The notes under the pieces were generated by a model that did no database searches, was not told where the DNA came from, and was given only the letters and a program-made list of their open reading frames with translations. 64,000 bases of DNA from Bolinopsis microptera (Eukaryota; Ctenophora; Tentaculata; Lobata; Bolinopsidae). The translations under genes were made by a program, and so were the position numbers. Every line of letters starts with the position of its first letter. Positions within the stretch are counted from its first letter, which is position 1. The stretch is from positions 8,799,246-8,863,245 of the forward strand of contig NC_087081.1 of NCBI RefSeq assembly GCF_026151205.1, in the 5' to 3' direction. Shown in pieces: positions 32,475-45,200 of the stretch.

Positions 32475-35400
32475 ATGGCTGAAGATGGAGATGAACTACC
32501 GCAACCAAAGCTCAATGTATCGGGGTTGATCGGGCTCATCGTATTTTACCTCATCATCTTCGCTGCTGGGATACTTTCCCACAAGTGAGTGTTGTTATTA
32601 CTTAGTGTTGCTTTTCGTAATTCTGTTTTTTTTTCTTTGCACTTTTCCCTGAAATTTGTAGCTATGACAAAATATTCGTGAGACAAAAAATCTTTGATTA
32701 GTTTATAATAATACTAGTGCCCTTAACGTGGATATCAAATTAAATACATTGATGAAGTTTGCACACATTCCATTTCCAGTCTTGGGATTTCAATATATAT
32801 CGGCCACAAGTTACCTGGAAATTTATCGGACACAGCTGATCCCTATGAAAATAGAAAGGTGGAGCACTAGCAATTGATATCAGGCGATTTGAAGTTTTGC
32901 GAGTTGCTAGAACATACGATAATATTGTATCACAATCATATCAGGAGGGAACTTAATTGCATACTCAGGATCAGTCTGTGATTAGTGCAAATATCAAAGA
33001 TCAGTAACTTTGGGTTAATAATCTGTAATCTCGTCCCCGATAGTATTACCTCACAATATAATATTCACATAAAGCACCTGCATACAGGAGAGTATCACAA
33101 TCTTATTAAGTGTGCATTATGCATTATGCAACCATGAGCTGCTGGTCTTCTCTGCATTCGCATTTTCTACATTGACCAAGATAAAAACGTTCTTCAAGCT
33201 CCCCATATATGTATTTGAACTTTTCATTTAGGATTATTATTAAAGGAAATTCTTAATATTACAGAGCCAGGGTGTGGACTCATTGCTTAATATTTTTTCC
33301 CAAGAGTGCTGAAAAGGAAATCAAGGAAGCAAAAACAGAAGGAACAAGTTGAATCTAACGCCGAGGACATGATGTTGGCTGGCAGAGACATCAACTATTT
33401 TGTTGGTATTTTCACAATGACTGCCACTTGGGTCGGTGGTGGTTACATCAACGGTAAGTTGAACGTTGAATGGGTGTCCCACTTATCACCAAGTCAGCAA
33501 GAAAAATTTTTGTCATAGAGTTAATTCTGTTTTCGGTATTGTCAACATGCATGCTGTTGAACCATGCTATTTTGTAGCATGTAAAGATATCAAGGATCCT
33601 TCACTGGGAGACTTTGGGACCGGAAACTGATCCGGCCCCCAAAGAGGGGTCAGATCACGTCACCAATTAGTGACGTATAATTAGTGATGTGATCCATGGA
33701 TTGAATTTAATTGACATAGAAATGGGCTAGATCTGGGGTAGAGTTCACATGTCAATTCTGTAAATCATAGCTGTACATTAAGAAGTAAACATGATCTGAC
33801 TGCTCGACTCGTAGATCACATAAGGGACGGGAGCTCTTGCTAAAGGGGGGTTCTCGTATCAAGGGATGTGAGACGTACGTGTCAAAGGCATGCAAGGGGA
33901 GTGAACCGATCTAGTGTTCTAGGTATAAATATTGGGTGATAGAAGGTAGTAGTATCGCATTCTATCAACAGTCATGCCTACCTTCTCCAAGTTCCTCAAC
34001 GGTTTCAGAGGATGTCAACATGTGCTTGATTCTGACGGATATATCTACAGCAGCAAGAAATATGATGACACCGTCCTCTCCTCTGCTTGGCGTTGCCAGA
34101 AGAACAAATCCCTTTGATGGGAAGACTGACCGAGATGTGAGAATCATAGCCTTCGCCACCAACAGGAACCCACAGCCAGAAACCATAGCAGACTAGCAGA
34201 TAATCTGCAAGGAAATTTTCGATTTCGGAGGAAATTTTTGTTGCCAACGAGGAAATTTCAAAAGTTTACGATATTAATTTGAAAAATTTGGATACGAAGT
34301 TTATTGTTTACTGCGGCAAACATATCTTCAATTCCTGTCTGTGGCCTGTGCGAAAGTTTATGCACTCTACATTTCTCAGGATATGGTTGCCTCAACTCTG
34401 CAAGGCACATATAATAATTTGTGATAACGGGCCACAGAAAACAGAAAATTTGTATCTGCGAGGACATTTTTAGCTTTCTGGATGTGGGAACAGGAACCTT
34501 CACACTCCCGCAGAACACAACAATTGGATTGCCGACGGGACATTTTATGTCGCTCCAAAGATATTTCCCCAAAGTTACACCATACATTCGGTTTAATTTG
34601 TAGCTTCTATGTACAGAGTTGTCATATGAACTCTACCCCAGATCTAGCCCATTTCTAGGTCAATTATATTCAATCCATGCAATATCCATATATGTAATAT
34701 GTACAAATATTTTATAATATATTGTATATAAGTATATATACATTAGCAATTCATGCCAAAAATAAGAAAATACACGTTTAACATCCAAAAAGCAGTGCGC
34801 GATAGAATTTAAAAAATCAAAAAGTAGATAAGGTCATGATTCTGTGCTGTTTTGTAAAGGTGTATTGTGACTCTAAAAACATCAATTATTCAGGAACCAC
34901 GGAGTCTGTCATCAAGAATGGATTAGTTTGGACGCAGGCCCCCATTGGCTACTCGATCTCTCTGTTTCTGGGTGGAATATTGTTTGCTGAGAAAATGAGG
35001 ACGATGTCTTTCGTAACGATGCTGGACCCGCTCCAAATTAAGTACGGGAAGCCACTTGGAGCACTCTTCTACATCCCTGCCTTCTCCGGAGAGGTAACTA
35101 CTAATTTGTTCCAGGGAGCTGATAGGTATTATGGAACTCTCAGTATTAAACTTTTAGGAAACACTCTCAGTATATAGATGAGCTAACTAAAACTTGACTA
35201 AGAGCCAAGGTTGCACAGAAATGTTAAACTTTTAGGACACTCTCACTCTCAGTATATATAATATGAGCAAACTTGGCTCAGAGCCAAGGAAATGTTGACC
35301 CCTGCCAGTTCAGCTGAACCTTTCGAAAAACGTTGAATATTTCAGATCCTTTGGTCTGCCTCAATCCTTGCTGCTTTGGGAACATCTCTTCGAGTGATCT

Positions 35401-38400
35401 GTGGTATCAACGATACTGCTTCTATCATCGTCAGTGCTGCCATCGCAATGACATACACTCTGTTTGGAGGTATCATCAACGTTTAAAGAGTTAATTTAAA
35501 TCATTAAAGTGTAGTTGTACGATTTAATTACAAATCATTTCACTTTAACTCATTAAGATACCTAAGATGTAGAATAAAAATTAGAATTTCACAAATTTTC
35601 ACAAATTTTCACAAATTTTCACACATTTTCAGGACTATACTCGGTAGCGTTTACGGATATCATCCAGCTGATTTGTATCTTCGTCGGACTGATATTCTCC
35701 ATTCCCTGGATGACTGGCCATGACGCTGTGACAGTGCCACTGCAGGCTAGCAATGTCTCTATGTTTGGACCAGATCAGCCGTACTCGAAATTCTATGGAA
35801 AGTTGGAGAAAAACGATGTGGGAGTTTGGGTATGAAAATTGCACCAGCTTTTCTTTTAAGATAAAGTCTTGAAAGTATGTTTGAGAAAATACATAGATCA
35901 CTCAACAGTTGACAAACGAAATCTATATCGGATAAATTTGTCTACTAAAACTTGCCCTCTCTTCCCAGATTGATTACGCCATTATGCTGATCTTCGGAGG
36001 AATCCCATGGCAAGCATACTTCCAGAGAGTGCTGTCCGCAAGAAGCGTCAGTGTTGCTAAAACACTTTCTTTCTGCGCTGCGTTCGGTTGCTTCTGTGCT
36101 GCAATCCCCTCCATTGTCATCGGTTAGTGTAACTTGTTTAAAGTTAATATTCTCAAGTTCCTCTCTATCTTATAGGCAGTCTATTGAACTCAATTCATTG
36201 GTAATAAAGTTTAAAAGTTGATAACTTCGAGGACAGATCATTTTGTAAACTCTACAAATCATTTTGTAAACTCTACATGTCATTTTGTAAACTCTACAAA
36301 TCATTTTGTAAAGTAAACTCTACAAATCATTTTTAAAACTCCAGTACTGATCACCATGACCACCACACGATTGATCGTTCTACAATTTCAGGATTGATTA
36401 CAATGAATACTGACTGGCCAAACACAGAGTACGCTCAGAAGCTGGTGAAGGATGACTACAAACTGGCAGTACCACTGACTCTGCTCTATCTTACTCCCCC
36501 TGCTGTTGCCTTTATTGGTAAGAAAATAAATATCTTTCAATAACCTCCAACATCGATCCTGAGTGGTAAGAATGTTTTACATTTTTCATTAGTCTGGAGA
36601 ATAACGGAGAATATAACGGAGTCCGAATGTATGTAGGGAGACAGTGCCAAGACGAGTGATGTTATTTTATTAGCCGAAAACGTGACAAAAATAAATTTCA
36701 CCTAATATTCTTATCCTTCAGACCTAGGTGCATGTAAGTACAACTTTAATGCCCTGAACTAATAATTCAATCCTCCAGGTCTAAAAATGCAGTCACTGCT
36801 CATTTGATAACCTCAGCTGATTGTTTTACACTTTTTCAGGTCTTGGTGCAGTCAGTGCTGCTGTGATGAGCTCCACTGATAGTTCTATCCTGGGGGTTAG
36901 CACTATGTTCACTAGGAATGTTTTTGTTAACGTTTTCTATCAGAAAGCGAGCGATAGGTGAGGCATGTTCATCCATTGAGGGAAAATGAGATGAGGGATG
37001 TAATTTAATCTAATGATAATATTTCAGTTACTTTCAGTGAATGATAACGATTTTGATTTATTAATCAGAGACAATTAACAAATCAAAAAGTAATGAAAAA
37101 AATTAGGAGCTAATGAGCAATTTCTGACCCATTATGTTTCAGGGTGACAGTTTGGTTCCTGAGAGCCACTATTCTTGTCAACACTATTATTGCTATGTTG
37201 ATCGCCATTTTCGTCAAAACTGTCTACGGACTCTACCTCATTTGCAGGTTTTTATTCACGAATTTTCTCTATTCTATCAGCAAAAATTAAAAAAAACCCC
37301 GAATGAATAATTGTAATTGAATTTAAACTTTGGGCCGCTAACTGGGCGGCGATCAGCCTGTCATTCCGCCAAATTTCTATTTATGAACATGATAGCCTGG
37401 GGTCCCCAGGTAATGGGCCGCTTGATGAAATTAAATCTTCTCAGTGACCTGGTGTTCATCCTCCTCTTCCCTCATCTGGTTTTGGTGGTACACTTCCCCC
37501 ATCGCACCAACAAGTACGGAATGGTCCTAGGTTTCTCCATCGCCCTGCTCCTTCGAGTACTGTCCGGTGAACCAGTTCTGAAATACAATGCTATCATCAA
37601 GTGGGCCGGATATGTTGAACCCTCTACTGACAGTTATGTAAGTTTTCAGAATCAGCATTTCCCAATTTTTAACACCTCCCCACTCTTGGTTCTGAGTTTT
37701 CTGTCAATTGCCAGGATTATATTATTATAAACCCCTCCGGGATAGAATAAGATTATGATAATCCCGGCTCCCGCTAAATAGATTCTGATAATCCCGGCTC
37801 CCGCTGTTAGTTTTTTCCCGCTTAATAAATAACCCCGGCACAGCTTTTATAATCCCGCCCCGCTAATTTGGCTCAACAAGATTTGTTTTGTTTTGACATT
37901 CGATGAGAATTTCAACCGCGTACTGTCACGTGTTTTGATGACGTGTATCACGTGACTAACTACTACGACGCGCATTGGTAAAAAATGTCACGTGACCTAT
38001 GGCTTAACGTAAGAACTATAAATACACTCGATCTACGTATCGGTCTAATTGCAGGCGCTGGCAAAACTCCAGCACACTGCTTACATTACTTAAACTCTTA
38101 CATTAATTGGACCAGTTCCAAAACTTGTCTCGACGGTTACATTTGATTTTGTCCGGTTCGGTTAATTTTGTCGTGTTTGATATAAGCCATGTATTATAGT
38201 CGTCTACTTTGATAAACTTCATGACACGATATCATTATTAGCTTTTATCGCTTGCCAGGCTTAACTCGACGCCCCTTATCGATATTCATATTCATTCAAC
38301 GTTCTGACTGAGGAATAATGTTTAGATATAACGCCAATTTCAAAAGTCATAGTACCTTAGTTGTATTTATTTGGTAGTCCCCAATTCCATTTCATATTTT

Positions 38401-39053
38401 CCATAATGATCTCATAATCATATAGCTATATTTAAGAGTAAAATGTCAAATTTGTTGGTCCTAGCACTAACCCGGAGGGGTTTATAACACATAACACCGG
38501 CACGCTTAAGTTATATTAAAATAACTGTCCGGTGAACCAGTTCTGAAATACAATGCTATCATCAAGTGGGCCGGATATGTTGAACCCTCTACTGACAGTT
38601 ATGTAAGTTTTCAGAATCAGCATTTCCCAATTTTTAACACCTCCCCACTCTTGGTTCTGAGTTTTCTGTCTTGCCAGGATTATATTATTATGTTTTGCTA
38701 TTTCAATATCATTATTGGTGATTGTTACAGGGAGAACCAGTGTACGGTCGACAAAGGTTCCCCTTCCGTAACCTCATCATGGCTCTGAACTTCATCATTA
38801 CTTTGTCTACAACCTGGGTGACACAGCAGCTCTTCAAAAGATGTAAGACACATTTTTTTAAAGACTTGCAGATCATTCACTTGATGCTATTTCTAACAAA
38901 TTTAAAGATCGTATCTGCTAGATTAATTACTACAACCAACTTATTTCAGACCCTCATCTGCTGAAGTACGACTTTTTGGACGCCCAGAGTATGCCTGTCA
39001 GTCCTATGACACCCGTCCAGCCCGAGATCAGGCAAAAGGAAACATCATCGTAG
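32475..39053 (+). CDS. SLC5A7: High-affinity choline transporter, 12 exons
   Basis: Na+-coupled choline uptake carrier of the SLC5 (sodium/solute symporter) family, which supplies choline for acetylcholine synthesis at the plasma membrane of cholinergic cells. Exons: 32475-32584, 33305-33453, 34894-35093, 35346-35469, 35633-35829, 35969-36122, 36392-36517, 36840-36957, 37143-37247, 37445-37637, 38731-38842, 38950-39053. All junctions are GT-AG and in phase, giving 563 aa; CHT1 is usually about 580. Family hallmarks include [41 protein letters not shown] and [18 protein letters not shown]. The N-terminus is hydrophobic ([15 protein letters not shown]) and the C-terminal tail is short. ATG at 32475 fits the family start. 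Introns contain several transposons, but no exon is interrupted. A poly(A) signal is at 39138. Confidence 0.95.
33694..34679. mobile_element. MULE-like TIR element with broken FLYWCH motif in SLC5A7 intron 2
   Basis: Terminal inverted repeats of about 70 bp: 33694-33764 (CATGGATTGAATTTAATTGA ...) and 34607-34679 as the reverse complement, with high identity over GGGCTAGATCTGGGGTAGAG. Inside on the + strand, from 33974, [16 protein letters not shown] and SAWRCQKKNKS are followed after a stop and frame change by [15 protein letters not shown]. This is the layout of a FLYWCH zinc finger, common in animal Mutator-like transposons. The coding part is dead. The element lies wholly within the intron. 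Confidence 0.6.
35586..35632 (+). repeat. 10-bp tandem repeat abutting an SLC5A7 acceptor
   Basis: ACAAATTTTC is repeated about four to five times and runs directly into the exon-5 acceptor (ACACATTTTCAG at 35621-35632). The last repeat supplies the polypyrimidine tract and AG. Confidence 0.85.
36230..36335 (+). repeat. 20-bp tandem repeat in SLC5A7 intron
   Basis: ATCATTTTGTAAACTCTACA recurs four to five times, one copy with an extra GTAAA. It lies between exons 6 and 7. Confidence 0.8.
37339..37413 (-). mobile_element. Tiny MITE, copy D, in SLC5A7 intron 9
   Basis: 75 bp, in the opposite orientation to copies A-C (TAACTGGGC ... CCCCAGGTAA). It is flanked by the exact 8-bp duplication TGGGCCGC at 37331-37338 and 37414-37421. 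It ends about 30 bp before the exon-10 acceptor, so it may include or displace branch-point sequence. Confidence 0.85.
37559..37728 (+). repeat. Duplicated end of SLC5A7 exon 10, copy 1
   Basis: This 165-170-bp segment (last 79 bp of exon 10, its donor and about 90 bp of intron) is repeated at 38524-38692, with one 3-base gap. This copy belongs to the functional exon. Confidence 0.9.
37725..38487. mobile_element. TIR element in SLC5A7 intron 10
   Basis: Perfect 17-bp inverted ends, TTATAAACCCCTCCGGG (37725-37741) and its complement (38471-38487). If the outer TTATAA is the target, the duplication is palindromic TTATAA. The interior has repeated AATCCCGGCTCCCGCT (37760-37805) near the left end and no coding frame. 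Confidence 0.7.
38524..38692 (+). repeat. Duplicated end of SLC5A7 exon 10, copy 2 (orphan exon fragment)
   Basis: Repeats the exon-10 end plus donor (GACAGTTATGTAAGT) but has no acceptor at its left edge, where it joins AAAATA. It is therefore unlikely to be spliced in as an alternative exon, though its donor could compete. Confidence 0.85.
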
Positions 39054-39137
39054 ATGTAACATGCGATACATCTACTTAGTCGTGCTTTCCTAAATTCCTA
39101 GCACTGTCGGCTGTAAGTGTAGCTGATGATCAAGGAG

Positions 39138-39143
39138 AATAAA
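39138..39143 (+). terminator. SLC5A7 poly(A) signal
   Basis: AATAAA, 85 bp after the stop codon and before the 14-bp minisatellite, so the array probably lies outside the mRNA. Confidence 0.7.
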
Positions 39144-39220
39144 AGAAGATTGGTTACATGAGCTTGCCGGATGTATATCTCAATTACGTAGCTTAGTGTT
39201 CAACTAACTTATAATTGTCG

Positions 39221-39865
39221 CTGTGGGCCTGCCACTGTGGGCCTACCGCTGTGCGCCTGCTGCTGTGCGCCTGCTGCTGTGCGCCTGCTGCTGTGCGCCT
39301 GCTGCTGTGGGCCTGCTGCTGTGGGCCTGCTGCTGTGGGCCTGCTGCTGTGGGCCTGCTGCTGTGGGCCTGCTGCTGTGGGCCTGCTGCTGTGGGCCTGC
39401 TGCTGTGGGCCTGCTGCTGTGGGCCTGCTGCTGTGGGCCTGCTGCTGTGGGCCTGCTGCTGTGGGCCTGCTGCTGTGGGCCTGCTGCTGTGGGCCTGCCA
39501 CTGTGGGCCTGCTGCTGTGGGCCTGCTGCTGTGGGCCTGCTGCTGTGGGCCTGCTGCTGTGGGCCTGCTGCTGTGGGCCTGCTGCTGTGGGCCTGCTGCT
39601 GTGGGCCTGCCACTGTGGGCCTGCTGCTGTGGGCCTGCTGCTGTGGGCCTGCTGCTGTGGGCCTGCTGCTGTGGGCCTGCTGCTGTGGGCCTGCTGCTGT
39701 GGGCCTGCTGCTGTGGGCCTGCTGCTGTGGGCCTGCTGCTGTGGGCCTGCTGCTGTGGGCCTGCTGCTGTGGGCCTGCTGCTGTGGGCCTGCTGCTGTGG
39801 GCCTGCTGCTGTGGGCCTGCTGCTGTGGGCCTGCTGCTGTGGGCCTGCTGCTGTGGGCCTGCCGC
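39221..39865. repeat. 14-bp GC-rich minisatellite, ~46 copies
   Basis: The unit GGGCCTGCTGCTGT is repeated with very few variants: GTGCGCC near the left edge, and CCACTG in two interior units. Because 14 is not a multiple of three and the unit lacks stops, all frames on both strands stay open (AAVGLLLWACCCGP forward, SSRPTAAGPQQQAH reverse). There is no sign of real coding. Confidence 0.95.
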
Positions 39866-42201
39866 GCGATGGCCATTCTGACCAACCGCACTAATCTTCT
39901 TCATTATTAAACTCCCATACATACGTTTAATTCAATATGAATAGACTTAAACATGTTAAAGTGATGATACTTTATTTTAGTTAGCTAGTTTTGCGCAATT
40001 CGCCAGGTATATTCGCGCGTGGCGGGCCTATACAATATACTATTATAACGTGAGGCAAATATTAAAATAAAAATGCAGTTATTTGGATAGATTGTTGAAA
40101 GTTTAAGTTCATTTTAATCTAATGATATTAGTATTATATTACTTTAACCTTACTGTTTACTAAGTATTTTTCTGATTTTGTGAGACCCGTGTGTTTGCTT
40201 TGTTTTAAACTTCCTGCTCCTGAGGAGAGAATTTTTTGAGGAGAGCTGCTTGATATATTTCAAAGTTCTCTGAGCAGGCAAGGCTATCATATTTGTAAAG
40301 GGGGGAGGGGGGGGGGGGGATTGGCCTGCCCTGTCTCATATTGCTGGCCACGGACTAGTCGTTCTTTTTAATTCGACGGTGTCATACGTACTTTTCAATT
40401 TTTATTGAAAAGTACTGTCACAAAAACTATTTTGAAAAGATTTGAAAAACGACTGTTTATTATTTTTATTTCCCGTACCTTATATTATGACATCATGACT
40501 CACAGATCTCTGGTTACCGAGCAAATTCGGAGCTAAAACTGCTTAGTTTTTGGTTCTAAAGTTCCGTGAATTCTTAAATTCCACGAACAGATCAATTAAA
40601 GGCAAGATTACCGATCTGTTGTTTACGTTTGGTATGTGTTTTAGCTGACACTGGCAGGTAGCAATCATGATGTCACGTTTTAACGATAAGAAAATATCAC
40701 GCCATGACTGCTTTTTTGAAATTATCCTCTGCTAAATCGTGATAGTTGTGATTAATAAACTCTCAGAACCGCAAAATATCTCGTTTTTAGCATTTCAACT
40801 TCAAGTATTTGCTGTAAATAATTTACTTATGTTTATGTAATCATATAAATTACGAAAAACTAATTCGAAAAAACTGTTAAAATATTTTCGAATTAGTTTT
40901 CCATAATGCCGAAAATGTTGACTTATAAAATTTTGGTCCGAGTCATTCTGATCGAAGTCGATACGTACCTCTGAGGGCAGGATTCTGTCCTAACTATGCT
41001 TAGGATCTTGTTCTCCGGATGCTAAATTTATAAATTAGGACAAGAGCGAGTCTGTTCACCTTCCAAAAGCCGTACAACTACAAGTTGGGCAGAAGCTTCC
41101 CCTCTAATTTTGTGTTACTAATTTTCAAAATTTTGGCCCAAAATGAAATTTTCACCAAAGCTTCTTCATACTTTTATATATCCACAAATTGAAATATCCT
41201 GAAATCACGTACATTCAATTGAGATGCAAGTTATAGTTAGACACCTGTGAATATTCCTGAGCTTTGTTAAAGTTAACACCTGAGCATATGGCTGCTCATA
41301 AATTCATTTCACAGCACATCAAAATCAATTTACTGTAGTCTAACAAAATCTACAGAAAGTGTGAATATTGTTAAGTTGTTAATTTTAGCCGCTATGAGAA
41401 AGAGAGCATTGGATTTGGCTTTACGAATTACGGTCACAAACAGTTCCCTCGTATTGAGATTTTATTCGTAAAATTTTGGAGCTCATAAATTTCTTTTCTA
41501 CTTTCAGTCAAAAAATTTTGTAAAGTAATAAACTGGCTCTCACAAGATTAAACATTGAATAATGTCAAACGCAGTATTAAGCCGTATGAAAGTAAACGAA
41601 TAAATATCTCAAATATATCAACTGCTATATCCCAAGAACATTTCGAACTTTTCGGACACCATGTGCGATAAAAAAATCGCGTCATAATAGCAGAATAACA
41701 TTTTATCTTTATCAAACATCATTATCTTTCCTTACCTAACAAAGCGTCTTTTGTTTGATTGCTAGATGCTTATGAAATTTCTTGGAAATAAGCACTAAGG
41801 GCTCGTTGATCTAATTGACATAATCGAAATTATCAATTATTTCCTAATGTACTTGTGTGACGTGTGTGAACTGGTGAGTTGTGGGGTTTGGTGCAATTTA
41901 TTTGTTTTTTTTTCGTTCGTTATCCTTATTTAAACCGCCCGTCTGTAGGGCTCGTTCACAAGGAGTATTGTGAAGCCATGTAATCAAGTTGATTGTTTGT
42001 TCGTTGGTTGAAATTCGGAATAAAATCCCCTAGATATAGAATACCTATGTTTTTCTAACTTTAAACTTTACCGAAAGAATAAAATATTACTCACATCACC
42101 TCTGCTTTTTCTTTTGACGACGTAACCCATTTTCAAAATGTAATTAGTCTACATGGTTCAGAGAATCTTAAAACCCATTATATATATACATTCCCCAGAA
42201 G
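39866..42201. other. Intergenic region between SLC5A7 and the SMP-C2 gene
   Basis: 2.3 kb with no supported frame. It contains a G-rich tract (about 40300-40320) and a ~17-bp inverted repeat (AACTAATTCGAAAA / TTTTCGAATTAGTTT) at about 40855-40902. The promoter of the downstream gene should be in its right part. Confidence 0.5.
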
Positions 42202-45200
42202 ATGTACCGAAGTTTGGGGTTGCTATCCTTGATCCTGGTCTCCGTCGTGTCACTAAGATGTGACTACAAGGGTTACAAGGATGTCACGGACCGGCCTGTC
42301 GAATCTATGGAGTGGTTTAATACACTTTCTGAATCCTGGTAAATTATTCATCATCACTCGTTAATCTGCCAACTAATCCTGGTAAATTATTCATCATCAC
42401 TCGTTAATCTACCAACTAATCCTGGTAAATTATTCATCATCACTCGTTAATCTGCCAACTAATCCTGGTAAATTATTCATCATCACTCGTTAATCTGCCA
42501 ACTAATCCTGGTAAATTATTCATCATCACTCGTTAATCTGCCAACTAATCCTGGTAAATTATTCATCATCACTCGTTAATCTGCCAACTAATCCTGGTAA
42601 ATTATTCATCATCACTTGTTAATCTGCCAACTAATCCTGGTAAATTATTCATCATCACTCGTTAATCTGCCAACTAATCCTGGTAAATTATTCATCATCA
42701 CTCGTTAATCTGCCAACTAATCCTGGTAAATTATTCATCATCACTCGTTAATCTTCCAACTAATCCTGGTAAATTATTCATCATCACTCGTTAATCTGCC
42801 AACTAATCCTGGTAAATTATTCATCATCACTCGTTAATCTGCCAACTAATCCTGGTAAATTATTCATCATCACTCGTTAATCTGCCAACTAATCCTGGTA
42901 AATTATTCATCATCACTCGTTAATCTGCCAACTAATCCTGGTAAATTATTCATCATCACTTGTTAATCTGCCAACTAATCCTGGTAAATTATTCATCATC
43001 ACTCGTTAATCTGCCAACTAATCCTGGTAAATTATTCATCATCACTCGTTAATCTGCCAATTAATCCTGGTAAATTATTCATCATCACTCGTTAATCTGC
43101 CAACTAATCCTAGTAAATTATTCATCATCACTCGTTAATCTGCCAACTAATCCTGGTAAATTATTCATCATCACTCGTTAATCTGCCAACTAATCCTGGT
43201 ATATTATTCATCATCACTCGTTAATCTGCCAACTAATCCTGGTAAATTATTCATCATCACTCGTTAATCTGCCAACTAATCCTGGTAAATTATTCATCAT
43301 CACTCGTTAATCTGCCAACTAATCCTGGTAAATTATTCATCATCACTCGTTAATCTGCCAACTAATCCTGGTAAATTATTCATCATCACTCGTTAATCTG
43401 CCAACTAATCCTGGTAAATTATTCATCATCACTCGTTAATCTACCAACTAATCCTGGTAAATTATTCATCATCACTCGTTAATCTGCCAACTAATCCTGG
43501 TAAATTATTCATCATCACTCGTTAATCTGCCAACTAATCCTGGTATATTATTCATCATCACTCGTTAATCTGCCAACTAATCCTGGTAAATTATTCATCA
43601 TCACTCGTTAATCTGCCAACTAATCCTGGTAAATTATTCATCATCACTCGTTAATCTGCCAACTAATCCTGGTAAATTATTCATCATCACTCGTTAATCT
43701 ACCAACTAATCCTGGTAAATTATTCATCATCACTCGTTAATCTGCCAACTAATCCTGGTAAATTATTCATCATCACTCGTTAATCTGCCAACTAATCCTG
43801 GTAAATTATTCATCATCACTCGTTAATCTGCCAACTAATCCTGGTAAATTATTCATCATCACTCGTTAATCTTCCAACTAATCCTGGTAAATTATTCATC
43901 ATCACTCGTTAATCTGCCAACTAATCCTGGTAAATTATTCATCATCACTCGTTAATCTGCCAACTAATCCTGGTAAATTATTCATCATCACTCGTTAATC
44001 TACCAACTAATCCTGGTAAATTATTCATCATCACTCGTTAATCTGCCAACTAATCCTGGTAAATTATTCATCATCACTCGTTAATCTACCAACTAATCCT
44101 GGTAAATTATTCATCATCACTCGTTAATCTGCTAACTAATCCTGGTAAATTATTCATCATCACTCGTTAATCTACCAACTAATCCTGGTAAATTATTCAT
44201 CATCACTCGTTAATCTGCCAACTAATCCTGGTAAATTATTCATCATCACTCGTTAATCTGCCAATTAATCCTGGTAAATTATTCATCATCACTCGTTAAT
44301 CTGCCAACTAATCCTAGTAAATTATTCATCATCACTCGTTAATCTGCCAACTAATCCTGGTAAATTATTCATCATCACTCGTTAATCTGCCAACTAATCC
44401 TGCTAAATTATTCATCATCACTCGTTAATCTGCCAACTAATCCTGGTAAATTATTCATCATCACTCGTTAATCTGCCAACTAATCCTGGTAAATTATTCA
44501 TCATCACTCGTTAATCTGCCAACTAATCCTGGTAAATTATTCATCATCACTCGTTAATCTGCCAACTAATCCTGGTAAATTATTCATCATCACTCGTTAA
44601 TCTGCCAACTAATCCTGGTAAATTATTCATCATCACTCGTTAATCTGCCAACTAATCCTGGTAAATTATTCATCATCACTCGTTAATCTGCCAACTAATC
44701 CTGGTAAATTATTCATCATCACTCGTTAATCTGCCAACTAATCCTGGTAAATTATTCATCATCACTCGTTAATCTGCCAACTAATCCTGGTAAATTATTC
44801 ATCATCACTCGTTAATCTACCAACTAATCCTGGTAAATTATTCATCATCACTCGTTAATCTACCAACTAATCCTGGTAAATTATTCATCATCACTCGTTA
44901 ATCTGCCAACTAATCCTGGTAAATTATTCATCATCACTCGTTAATCTGCCAACTAATCCTGGTAAATTATTCATCATCACTCGTTAATCTGCCAACTAAT
45001 CCTGGTAAATTATTCATCATCACTCGTTAATCTACCAACTAATCCTGGTAAATTATTCATCATCACTCGTTAATCTGCCAACTAATCCTGGTAAATTATT
45101 CATCATCACTCGTTAATCTGCCAACTAATCCTGGTAAATTATTCATCATTACTCGTTAATCTGCCAACTAATCCTGGTAAATTATTCATCATCACTCGTT

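Noticed and set aside
38524..38606. Alternative exon 10 of SLC5A7
   Set aside because: The fragment has a donor but no acceptor or upstream exon sequence; it is a duplication remnant.
39193..39922. Five overlapping 210-240-codon frames on both strands
   Set aside because: They arise only because the 14-bp repeat unit lacks stop codons in any frame; the peptides are pure repeat cycles.
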